A stretch of DNA of 64,000 bases from Bacillus rhizoplanae (GTDB lineage Bacteria; Bacillota; Bacilli; Bacillales; Bacillaceae_G), in contig NZ_CAKJTI010000018.1 of NCBI RefSeq assembly GCF_917563915.1, positions 1 through 64,000 of the forward strand, read 5' to 3'. Position numbers and translations under genes: made by a program. Shown piece by piece: positions 53,256 through 61,130 of the stretch. The first letter of the stretch is position 1; the number at the start of each line of letters is the position of its first letter. The notes beneath the pieces were generated by a model that saw nothing but the letters and a program-made list of their open reading frames with translations, searched no databases and was not told the DNA's origin.

Positions 53256-54692
53256 ATGCAAACAAAAATCAAGCAGGAAACGAATAACATGGAGCAATAT
53301 CACTACAAGCAAGAATTAAGGAGGTCTTTAAAGTTTTTTAGCTCTTTTGCAGTCGCGTTTTCATTTATGTCCATCACAACGGGCATTTTCACAAATTTTG
53401 GTTTTGTTTTAAACAATGCGGGGCCCGCAGGTATTTGGACGTGGCCAATCGTATTAGCAGGCCACTTGCTTGTCGCTCTTGTTATTGCCGAATTGGCGGG
53501 AAGAATGCCACTCAGCGGCTACTCGTACCAATGGGTAACGCGGCTGGCAAATCAAGGATTAGGTTGGTTTTCCGGCTGGCTCGGATTTTGCTTTTTTGTC
53601 ATTGTCATTCCTGCCGTCGATTTCGGCCTGGCTCCACTCATTGCTGATGTATTCGGCTGGAATATCGGGGGAAAAAACCTTTTTTACATTGCACTCGCAA
53701 CCCTACTGCTACAGGCTGCCCTCAACATTTTTGGCGTAAAACTGGCTTCTCGTCTCAATGACATTGCAGTATATACCGAAGTGATCGGTATGGTGGGCAT
53801 TCTTGTTATTCTTGCTGTTGTTGCGCTATTCACAACTCCGAATTGGGATATGCTAACAAATATTGGCGAGCAGAAAAGCGGCACGTTCCTTGGTGGCTTT
53901 GTGATTGCTATGCTAATGGGATCGTGGACCATGGTCGGCTTTGAAGCCGCGGCGAATCTTTCGGAAGAAACAATTGACGCGAGTAAAAATGTACCACGTG
54001 CTGTATTTTTCGCGTTACTGATTGGTGGTATCATTGGGTTTGCTTTTCTTTTTACTGTTACAATTTCCATTACGGATTTAGCCGGTGTGACAGCTTCTGC
54101 CAACCCGCTTCCACTTATTATTAAAACAAAGCTCGGCCAATTCATCGGCACTTTGTTTATGCTTCTTGTTATCATTTCCATTTTTGCATGTGGATTAATC
54201 GGAATGGCTTCCGCTTCCCGTGTCATTTATGCAATGGCGCGGGACGATGTATTTTTTGCTTCACGTTATTTTAAAAAGGTAAACCCAGGAACATCCGTAC
54301 CGGTAAATGCGATTTTGCTTGTATTAGTTCTCGATATTATAGCAATCCTATTCTCTGATTCTTTAACTTTACTAGTCGGGTCAACATCTGTTGTTCTTAC
54401 CGCTTTATACTTCATAACAGTTTTAGCTTACTATTTGCGTAGAAAAGATTTGCCTGACGCGGAGACGTTCAATTTAGGGAAATGGAGAGCATCTGTCACG
54501 TATGGCGCTTTAATATGGCTCGTGTTCGAAATGGGGGTATTGACTATCCCTGATATGTTTCATGGAGTGGCAATTGTAGGCGGAACACTATTTGCAACGG
54601 GAGCTCTTGTATATTTTGTGTTGTTCCGAAGCAAGATTAAAGCAGGAAAAATCGGGATTCAAAATACAAACATTGATGAAGAGCACTCGTAA
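53256..54692 (+). CDS. APC-family amino acid/amine permease
   Basis: A 478-residue transporter with 12 predicted helices: SFAVAFSFMSITTGIFTNFG in TM1, LVIAELAGRMPLSGYSYQW in TM2, and SWTMVGFEAAANLSEETIDA in TM6. The pattern fits the amino acid-choline/GABA permease branch. It follows AAAGGGGG and a probable sigma-54 promoter, which in bacilli usually drives nitrogen or amino acid catabolism. The substrate is unknown. Confidence 0.85.
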   Translation: MQTKIKQETNNMEQYHYKQELRRSLKFFSSFAVAFSFMSITTGIFTNFGFVLNNAGPAGIWTWPIVLAGHLLVALVIAELAGRMPLSGYSYQWVTRLANQGLGWFSGWLGFCFFVIVIPAVDFGLAPLIADVFGWNIGGKNLFYIALATLLLQAALNIFGVKLASRLNDIAVYTEVIGMVGILVILAVVALFTTPNWDMLTNIGEQKSGTFLGGFVIAMLMGSWTMVGFEAAANLSEETIDASKNVPRAVFFALLIGGIIGFAFLFTVTISITDLAGVTASANPLPLIIKTKLGQFIGTLFMLLVIISIFACGLIGMASASRVIYAMARDDVFFASRYFKKVNPGTSVPVNAILLVLVLDIIAILFSDSLTLLVGSTSVVLTALYFITVLAYYLRRKDLPDAETFNLGKWRASVTYGALIWLVFEMGVLTIPDMFHGVAIVGGTLFATGALVYFVLFRSKIKAGKIGIQNTNIDEEHS

Positions 54693-54938
54693 GTAATCCC
54701 CCCGTTACTGAAGTGAACCCTAAAAATGGACAAACATCAAAACACTGAAATTACCTGTTTGCTATATTCTTTAGTGGACAGGTAGTTTCATTTTTCTTGA
54801 ATTCGCACACAATTAATTGTAGTAATTAAGTGTTTATCCCAGTGCTCATCAAAGCATCTCCTTTCATGCTGTGAAGTGATCAATAAGTTTAGAGTTACAT
54901 TTCAAATTATTACTGCTAGAAAGTACATACAACTAGAA

Positions 54939-54967
54939 ATAAAGTAAAACTTCCGTCAGTGGGGGTT
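54939..54967 (+). repeat. bcr1-type repeat, 5' fragment
   Basis: ATAAAGTAAAACTTCCGTCA followed by GTGGGGGTTAG, cut off at the 3' end of the LysR gene. Confidence 0.65.
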
Positions 54968-54969
54968 AG

Positions 54970-55848
54970 CTAAAATAGTTCGATAAATCTACGTGCTGCT
55001 TTGGAAAGATATCGTTGTTTAAGCCAAACTAATGCTGTCTCTGATTGAAGAGAGGAATCTAGGATATCCAATACTCTAATTCCAATATTACGAAATGTAG
55101 ATACTGAAGATTTAGGAAGTATACTTGCTCCAATGCCAGCTTCAACTAAAGAAAGAAGTATATTAACATCTGGACATTCGCACAAAATATTTGGCTGGAA
55201 TTCGAATCGTTCACATTCTTCTATAATTCTTTCATACACTCCCTCTCCCTTCGTTCTGTGGACTAGCAATAAAGGTATGTCTTCAATCTCTTTCATTTGA
55301 ATAGCTTCTTTTGAATGGAAAGTTTGCCAATCCTTCGGTACCACAAAAACAAATGATTCCATTCCCAAAGGAATCATAGAAAGACCTTCCATTTCCAAAG
55401 GAAGACGAACAATGGCAAGTTCAATATTGCGGTTTTCCAACTGTTTACCCAATTCAACTTGATCTCCTCCCCACAGTTTAAATGAAACCATTGGATAGTT
55501 TTCATGGAAATATTGAATTCTTTTAGGCAGATAAGAAACACATGAGACAACTGTACCAATGGATAGAGAACCCCTGATTCCTTCACCAGCTTCTTTTACT
55601 TCTAATATCGACTCCTCAAATAAGTTTAAAATATTCTGGGCTTTTTTATATAGAACTTTGCCCGCCTCAGTGAGTTCCATGGTCTTCCCATTTCTTTTTC
55701 GTTCTAATAGTACGGCACCAATCTCTTCTTCCATAAGTCGAAGTTGCTGGCTTAATGGGGGTTGTGCCATGTGAAGTTTTTTGGCAGCACGAGAAATTTG
55801 TCCTTCTTCAGCAATGATACGAAAATAGCGTAATTGTCTTATATCCAT
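54970..55848 (-). CDS. LysR-family transcriptional regulator
   Basis: A 292-residue LTTR. The winged helix-turn-helix is MDIRQLRYFRIIAEEGQISR with AKKLHMAQPPLSQQLRLMEE. The effector domain starts at GSLSIGTVVSC. It is divergent from an MFS gene across 197 bases containing ATATAT-rich dyads (about 55861-55890), so it probably controls that transporter. The 3' end abuts a bcr1 fragment. Confidence 0.93.
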   Translation of the reverse strand: MDIRQLRYFRIIAEEGQISRAAKKLHMAQPPLSQQLRLMEEEIGAVLLERKRNGKTMELTEAGKVLYKKAQNILNLFEESILEVKEAGEGIRGSLSIGTVVSCVSYLPKRIQYFHENYPMVSFKLWGGDQVELGKQLENRNIELAIVRLPLEMEGLSMIPLGMESFVFVVPKDWQTFHSKEAIQMKEIEDIPLLLVHRTKGEGVYERIIEECERFEFQPNILCECPDVNILLSLVEAGIGASILPKSSVSTFRNIGIRVLDILDSSLQSETALVWLKQRYLSKAARRFIELF

Positions 55849-56045
55849 CGTTTCCCTCCATAATATATATGATTTTGATATATATAAGTAACATTATAGA
55901 TATTTTCCATATAAATATATAGGTGATAATATAAGTAAGCAAATAAAATAGAATGAAAATAATTCAAACATGGGTTTTAATGTTTGTTTGATGAGAAAGA
56001 CCAAAACGTAGGAGTTTAATATTAATTATATGGGAGGTGGAAATA

Positions 56046-57248
56046 TTGGATAAACCCCGATTATGGACTAGGGATTTTATCAGTATTGCCATTACTAATT
56101 TTCTTGTGTTTACAACATTTTATTATTTGTTAGTTACACTGCCGATATATGCTTTAAAAGAATTGCATGGTGCCGAATCTGAAGCAGGACTTATTACTAC
56201 AGTTTTTTTGATCGCATCCATCCTAACACGCCCATTTGCAGGTAAATGGATCGAAAAGGCAGGAAAGTATATCGTTTTTATAAGTTCCCTCCTTGTTCTT
56301 TTCGCAGCTTCAATTTTGTATCTTATTCCACAATCTGTTATTGGCTTGCTAACTCTTCGCTTGTTTCATGGAATTGGCTTTGGAATGGCAACAACGGCCG
56401 CTGGAGCAATTGTGGCCGATCTCATCCCGGAATCCCGCAAAGGAGAAGGGATGGGGTACTATGGACTAACGCTAAATCTTGGTATGGCTATTGGTCCCCT
56501 TTTAGGTTTGACTGTTATGCAACAAGCAGGGACAAATGTAATGTTTATCATAAATGCATTATGTGCTCTCTTTGCACTCGTTGCAGGATTATTCGTTAAA
56601 TTACCTAAGAAAACTGTTATGCCAGAACGGGCAATTGAACAAAAAACAAGTATGAAAATTGGAGATTATTTGGAGAAATCCGCCATTCCTGTATCATTGG
56701 TTTCAGCTTTCTTTGCACTCATTTATTCGGGAATTGTTTCCTTCGTATCCATATATGCTAAAGAGCAAGGTTTAGTGGAAGCTGCTGGTTATTTCTTTGT
56801 TGTGTACGCAGTTGTCCTTTTAATTTCCCGGCCATCTACTGGAAAATGGTTTGATTTATTTGGGGCAAATATTATAATTTATCCCGCTATTTTATGCTTT
56901 GCAGTCGGTACGTTCTTATTGAGTGTATCGAATACGTCCTTGTTATTTCTTTCAGCAGCAGCCCTTATTGGATTAGGTTGGGGAACCGTGTTTCCTAGTC
57001 TTCAAACCATTGCGATTCAAGTAGCACCTCCTAAAAAGAGGGCATTGGCTACGGCTACATTCCTTTCTGTATTCGATTTTGGGTTCGGTATTGGATCATT
57101 TATCTTTGGTGTTGCAGCAGCTAAAATTGATCATGGCTCATTATATTTTTATTGTTCATTCTTTATAATAATCGGAATTGGGGTTTACTATTTACTGCAT
57201 GGTAGAATATCTCCACGTTCTATTGCGAAAAAGGAAAAGATTTCTTAG
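56046..57248 (+). CDS. MFS transporter
   Basis: A 400-residue, 12-helix major facilitator. GAESEAGLITTVFLIASILT and RPFAGKWIEKAGK carry motif A, and GLTLNLGMAIGPLLGL is the motif C region, as in YwoG/YfkF-type exporters. The TTG at 56046 has GGGAGGTGG upstream; the GTG at 56037 lies inside that site. It is probably under the divergent LysR regulator. Confidence 0.83.
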   Translation: MDKPRLWTRDFISIAITNFLVFTTFYYLLVTLPIYALKELHGAESEAGLITTVFLIASILTRPFAGKWIEKAGKYIVFISSLLVLFAASILYLIPQSVIGLLTLRLFHGIGFGMATTAAGAIVADLIPESRKGEGMGYYGLTLNLGMAIGPLLGLTVMQQAGTNVMFIINALCALFALVAGLFVKLPKKTVMPERAIEQKTSMKIGDYLEKSAIPVSLVSAFFALIYSGIVSFVSIYAKEQGLVEAAGYFFVVYAVVLLISRPSTGKWFDLFGANIIIYPAILCFAVGTFLLSVSNTSLLFLSAAALIGLGWGTVFPSLQTIAIQVAPPKKRALATATFLSVFDFGFGIGSFIFGVAAAKIDHGSLYFYCSFFIIIGIGVYYLLHGRISPRSIAKKEKIS

Positions 57249-57370
57249 GGTATTTTTAATTTATGAAATATAATGGAGTGGTGTATGAACTAGTGACAAA
57301 TTACTCTTTACGTGCATACAAATAAAAATGTTTTGAACAAAGTACTTAAAATTATTTTTAATTATAAAAC

Positions 57371-57405
57371 AAAAAAGCATGACATAAGCTGTCATGCTTT
57401 TTATC
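57371..57405. terminator. terminator hairpin between the MFS and DUF1801 genes
   Basis: AAAAAGCATGAC/GTCATGCTTTTT, 12-pair stem. A further hairpin with GTGGAC repeats (57452-57500) follows, and 57249-57525 has no gene. Confidence 0.7.
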
Positions 57406-57525
57406 ATATGTTGTTGGTTTGTAATAAAGTTTGATCAAAATTAATTGAACCGAATCCCGAATAGTGGACACTTTAAAAAAAGTGGACCTATTCAGGGTTT
57501 AGTTCACCCTTAATAATCCGATTTT

Positions 57526-57897
57526 TTATTTCCGCCAAAAAGTTGAACAGTCTGCCTTATCCAAAATATTAAACTCGATCATTTTCTCAAGTAATTCGTA
57601 ATTTACTGGCTCATTCCACGGAATTCGAAACAAGCCTTTGGTAGCGCTGTAGCCAGCTTGTACAATGTCATCGGCAAAGTGCGCAATGCCTACTTCCTCG
57701 GGTGAAACGCTCAAATGATGTTTCGCTGTGGAAAAGCCGATGATAAATGTGCCGTGATCGGTAAACATTGGCGTATTCCACTTGATTTGCGCTTCCAAAT
57801 TTGGGAATTCATTAGCAACCCACGCCAAAATTTCCTCTGTTCGGCCCTGGTGGTCGGGGTTATCGATACCTGCTAAATATTTTAAAAAAACTTCCAT
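57526..57897 (-). CDS. DUF1801-family protein (YdhG-like, iron-chaperone type)
   Basis: A 123-residue protein of the YdhG/DUF1801 fold: [20 protein letters not shown] at the core, then [18 protein letters not shown] and [13 protein letters not shown]. Some members are called frataxin-like iron chaperones. The role is inferred from family only. The ATG follows TAGGAGAG. Upstream, 57922-58050 holds an open fragment without a start (ending SWRIGMKNYIVQK) that I do not recognise. Confidence 0.75.
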   Translation of the reverse strand: MEVFLKYLAGIDNPDHQGRTEEILAWVANEFPNLEAQIKWNTPMFTDHGTFIIGFSTAKHHLSVSPEEVGIAHFADDIVQAGYSATKGLFRIPWNEPVNYELLEKMIEFNILDKADCSTFWRK

Positions 57898-58053
57898 GTC
57901 ATTCTCTCCTAAAATAAAAAATTATTTTTGAACGATGTAATTTTTCATGCCAATACGCCATGACATCAATTCCACCATTTGCAACCCCATCCGTATCTTT
58001 GGCAGGATACTTAGACACTCAGTTTGTAATCTAACCTCATTGTGTGTATATAT

Positions 58054-58135
58054 AATAAAGTTGTTTAATTTTGCTCTTAAAGATACAGCAATTACCTACC
58101 GATAGATTTGATAGATGGTATTAAACGACTTTATT
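58054..58135. repeat. 16-bp inverted repeat with Tn7-type AATAAAGT motifs
   Basis: AATAAAGTTGTTTAAT at 58054-58069 and its complement at 58120-58135 match at 15 of 16 positions, with 50 bases between. ACTTTATTGTCAC (58128-58140) also occurs exactly at 50824-50836. The motif resembles TnsB binding sites (GACAATAAAGTC in Tn7). Confidence 0.45.
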
Positions 58136-58136
58136 G

Positions 58137-58214
58137 TCACTGCACACCAATTCCTACTCCTCGGCCTTCTTTCATCCACTTATCAACTTTAGATGTTCTC
58201 GTTCTCTTAGACAA
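58137..58214 (-). pseudogene. 5' remnant of tnsA (Tn7-like transposase endonuclease subunit)
   Basis: TTG start with GAGGTG upstream encodes MSKRTRTSKVDKWMKEGRGV plus GIGVQ and a stop. The RIKEGRGQG-like segment is the N-terminal signature of TnsA proteins, in which it is followed by YxPWL. Here the gene breaks off after 25 codons next to a TGACAATAAAGTCG motif. TnsA lies next to the right end in Tn7, matching its position about 85 bp from the end at 58299. Confidence 0.65.
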
Positions 58215-58487
58215 AAAAAACACCTCTTTAGATAATCATATCTAGCGGGGTGAAACGGTGCAACTTTTTAAAAACAGTTAACCTTTTTTCAAAGCCACAA
58301 AATATTGTTCCATTTAAAAAATGTATTAGACTGAACTTTATTGATACAATCCTATTCTTTCTTCTATTCTCACCTCAACTCATAAAATAAAGATTTAGAT
58401 TCATCATTATATGTCATGAATAGATAATAGATTGTATTAAAATAAAGTATTAGACTAAATAGCAGATATGCGATTTTTATACGGGGG

Positions 58488-58673
58488 GTGCTGACGGCAA
58501 AATGCGTATTTTATACGCTAAGGATATGCATGATTTCATGCAGGCTACGAGAACAATTTGAACTGCCAAATGCTGTCGTGACAGGGCTGTATGAAACCCT
58601 GCATACAGTGGAGGGAACAGGAGGCTGGCAAACTCTTGGTATGAATGGATTTTTGGGATATGATTACTGCTGA
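58488..58673 (+). pseudogene. unrecognised, probably frameshifted fragment
   Basis: Two overlapping frames give MRILYAKDMHDFMQATRTI (stop) and LREQFELPNAVVTGLYETL with TVEGTGGWQTLGM. The second looks like real coding sequence without a good start. A GGGGGG lies upstream. I do not recognise a family. The rest of 58457-59032 holds a bcr1-like fragment (about 58936-58963) and a direct-repeat copy at 58672. Confidence 0.3.
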
Positions 58674-58720
58674 TAATGTTACGTTATGTTAACCTCACAT
58701 GTATACAGTATACAAAATTC
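58672..58720 (+). repeat. 49-bp direct repeat, copy A
   Basis: Starts GATAATGTTACGTTATGTTA and continues AACCTCACATGTATACAGTA. It matches 59693-59741 at about 43 of 49 positions. TGTATACAGTATACA inside it is a perfect palindrome. Confidence 0.7.
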
Positions 58721-58989
58721 AATTGACACAATACTCTTATTCATCTTTTTTATTCGGTTCTTGGATTTGAAGGAGCTCAACAAAAACATTTAGCATGTCC
58801 TGTATTGGAGTTCGTTAGGATATTCCATATTTTCAAATACAAAACGTAACAAAAACGAACGTTTATGTTACAAATATCACTGAAAAATAACATTTGGTAA
58901 ATAATGTATTTCTGTGACCTAGTTTTGCACGTACCTCGGCTGAACCCCCACTATGGGATAAACTTGGTGGGAAAATCATCCTAGCACTA

Positions 58990-59026
58990 AAAAACACGTT
59001 AGAAACCTGATTCTAACGTGTTTTTT
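58990..59026 (-). terminator. terminator of the DUF6526 gene
   Basis: AAAACACGTTAGAA/TTCTAACGTGTTTT stem, flanked by A/T runs. Confidence 0.75.
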
Positions 59027-59032
59027 CTCTAG

Positions 59033-59467
59033 TTAAATGCGATTATGGTCAGCCTTCCAATCCTTGATAGATTTCTTAATGTCATCCGGCTTTAGCCCTT
59101 CGGCAAAGGTTTTTTTACACAAATCTGCAAACTCATTGTCGCTAGCGAATCGTAACGCGACAATTTGACCCATACTGAGGACAGGATCGAGCAACTTTCC
59201 GGTTAGTACATAATAACGAAGACTTTCTTCTGCTCGAATTGCCCGGTCTTGCGCCTTTAGTGCATAGATTCTTACAAGCGCTGCAACGATAACGATAATA
59301 ATCATAATCAATACAAGAATAACAGCTTGAAGAATATTAGTTCCCGCATTAATAGCACGAACCATATTTATAATTGCACCTACCAACGTTCCTAAAACTA
59401 AAAGTGTCAATACATAATGATACACAGGATGCATACGAGTATGGTTCTTATAATTTTGAGATTGCAT
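59033..59467 (-). CDS. DUF6526-family membrane protein
   Basis: A 144-residue protein. The N-terminal QNYKNHTRMHPVYHYVLTLL is typical of DUF6526, followed by two membrane helices (about 18-37 and 45-65) and a cytoplasmic helical domain with LRYYVLTGKLLD and QIVALRFASDNEFADL. The function is unknown. It is cargo of the Tn7-like element. An AGGAGGG ribosome site is present. Confidence 0.82.
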   Translation of the reverse strand: MQSQNYKNHTRMHPVYHYVLTLLVLGTLVGAIINMVRAINAGTNILQAVILVLIMIIIVIVAALVRIYALKAQDRAIRAEESLRYYVLTGKLLDPVLSMGQIVALRFASDNEFADLCKKTFAEGLKPDDIKKSIKDWKADHNRI

Positions 59468-59630
59468 GTATTTCCCTCCTATTCTCTATCTTATGTACTC
59501 CCATTTAAATATATAACTCGCAACGACAAACGCACCAATGAGGCATCTACAATATTAATAGGAACACATACTACAAATTCTCCTCTGATTGTTTATAAAA
59601 AACTTCCGATAACAAAAATTATGTGAACAC

Positions 59631-59668
59631 AAAAGTCCCTCAGTTAAACAGTCTGGGGGACTTTTAAT
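59631..59668. terminator. hairpin upstream of the aminotransferase gene
   Basis: AAAAGTCCC/GGGACTTTT stem followed by AATAG. It lies between divergent genes, so it may mark the end of a lost gene. Confidence 0.5.
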
Positions 59669-59692
59669 AGTCTTTTAAATACATTGAATCCC

Positions 59693-59741
59693 GATAATGA
59701 TGCGTTATGTTAACCTTACATGTATAGAGTATACAGGATTC
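59693..59741 (+). repeat. 49-bp direct repeat, copy B
   Basis: GATAATGATGCGTTATGTTA then ACCTTACATGTATAGAGTAT, 1,021 bp after copy A. It ends 90 bases before the aminotransferase start and may hold its control region. Confidence 0.7.
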
Positions 59742-59831
59742 TTTGTTCAATTAAAGAAACAGTATAGTGAAAGAAAGGTCTTAGGATTTACATACAAAAT
59801 TATTTAATGTGAAGAAAAGGAGGTAAAGAAA

Positions 59832-60965
59832 ATGAACCATAATTTTTATCGTTCATTATTTCCTATACTAGATACGCATACACATCTAGCTAGTTGCTCT
59901 CAAGGTGCATTAGCAAAGTCTATTTCAGAAGGTATTGAGGAATATCATAAGAGCCTACTTCTGTCCGGTAGTAATTGGAATGAAGCGATAAGGAAAATCG
60001 ATGAGACTAGAATAAAATTTGCCGAACTTATTGGGGCTGAAACGGATGAGGTTGCTGTATTATCTTCTGTTTCTAATGCCATTTCTGCCATTGCAACTTC
60101 TCTTCCTTATCAGCAAGAGAAGAATAAAATCGTGTTTACAGATATAGATTTTCCAACTGTTGGTCATATATGGTTTGCACAAGAACCATTTAAAGATAAT
60201 ATCTCCATAATTCGTTCTTCTAATGGGGAAATACCTCTAGAACAATATGAAAAAGAAATAACAACTGACACGCTTATTACATGTATTCCCCATGTAAACT
60301 ATTACAACGGATATAAGCAAAATGTTAAAGAGATTGCTGATATTGTGCATAGAAAAGGCTCGCTTTTATTCCTCGATGCTTACCAATCAGCAGGACATAC
60401 TCCGATTAATGTGAAAGAGATGGAGATTGATATACTAGCAACGGGAACTCGTAAATACATGTTAGGAATTCCTGGCGTAGCATTTTTGTATATAAAAAAA
60501 GAACTGGCAGAACAATTGAGACCAAGAGTTACTGGATGGCTAGGACAAGAACAAGCATCTTCATTTAACATTTATAATCCTGTTTTTGCAAGGGGAGCTC
60601 GTCGTTTTGAAACGGGTACGCCTTCTTTTATAAGTATTTATGCAGCCTACGAGGCACTAAAATTGCTACTGGAGGTTGGGATAGATAATATTGAAAGCTA
60701 TTTAAAAGAACTAACCCAATTCACCATACACTACGGACAAGAAAAAGGGTTACATCTTATTGGACCATTATCTACTGATGATAGAACAAGTCTGATGCCT
60801 TTTTATATTGAAAATGCATCAAATGTGGAAAAGATATTAAGGGACAAAAAAATTATTGTTTCTGCAAGAAAAGATGTAATAAGAATTGCTCCTCATTTCT
60901 ATAACACTAAAGATGAAATAAAATATGCAATAGATGAACTTGCGATCTTAACAAGTGGAGATTAA
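59832..60965 (+). CDS. class V PLP-dependent aminotransferase / cysteine desulfurase-like
   Basis: A 377-residue fold-type I enzyme. HVNYYNGYKQN and LLFLDAYQSAGHTPINV carry the PLP-pocket residues (Asp then His), and the Schiff-base lysine is in ATGTRKYMLGIPG. RFETGTPSFISIY is the C-terminal signature. It is nearest to the kynureninase/CsdA-like group; the substrate is unknown. AAAGGAGG precedes the ATG. It is cargo of the Tn7-like element and ends at a terminator. Confidence 0.85.
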   Translation: MNHNFYRSLFPILDTHTHLASCSQGALAKSISEGIEEYHKSLLLSGSNWNEAIRKIDETRIKFAELIGAETDEVAVLSSVSNAISAIATSLPYQQEKNKIVFTDIDFPTVGHIWFAQEPFKDNISIIRSSNGEIPLEQYEKEITTDTLITCIPHVNYYNGYKQNVKEIADIVHRKGSLLFLDAYQSAGHTPINVKEMEIDILATGTRKYMLGIPGVAFLYIKKELAEQLRPRVTGWLGQEQASSFNIYNPVFARGARRFETGTPSFISIYAAYEALKLLLEVGIDNIESYLKELTQFTIHYGQEKGLHLIGPLSTDDRTSLMPFYIENASNVEKILRDKKIIVSARKDVIRIAPHFYNTKDEIKYAIDELAILTSGD

Positions 60966-61004
60966 GCAAATATATTTACTTCCTCTTTCGGGATTTATGG
61001 AAAC

Positions 61005-61038
61005 AAAAGGTGTTTTCACGTATGGAAAACACCTTTTC
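61005..61038 (+). terminator. intrinsic terminator of the aminotransferase gene
   Basis: AAAAGGTGTTTTC/GAAAACACCTTTT, 13-pair stem just inside the element's right end. Confidence 0.85.
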
Positions 61039-61130
61039 AGTCTACATCTATTTTTTAACAGTCTAATACTTTATTCTATAGTCTAAAACATTTTTTTAAT
61101 GAAACAAATATCTATCAAATTACCAAACTC

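Larger units (their letters stand above)
58306..61106. mobile_element. 2,801-bp non-autonomous Tn7-like element at attTn7 (downstream of glmS)
   Basis: The two ends are 27-base inverted repeats agreeing at 24 positions: TGTTCCATTTAAAAAATG and TATTAGACT from 58306, against TGTTTCATTAAAAAAATG and TTTTAGACT on the minus strand from 61106. AATAT directly flanks both ends (58301-58305 and 61107-61111), a perfect 5-bp duplication as made by Tn7. AATAAAGTATTAGACT at 58441-58456 recurs inverted at 61060-61075. The right duplication is 19 bases past the glmS stop. It contains no tns genes; the cargo is a DUF6526 gene and an aminotransferase gene. Confidence 0.88.

Noticed and set aside
57452-57500. 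Hairpin with GTGGAC repeats and GAATAG, looking like part of bcr1
   Set aside because: Only short stretches (TTGAACC, CGAATAGTGG) are shared and the order differs, so it was not counted as a copy.
57922-58050. Minus-strand coding-like fragment ending SWRIGMKNYIVQK
   Set aside because: No start codon, ribosome site or recognised family; too little to call even as a pseudogene.
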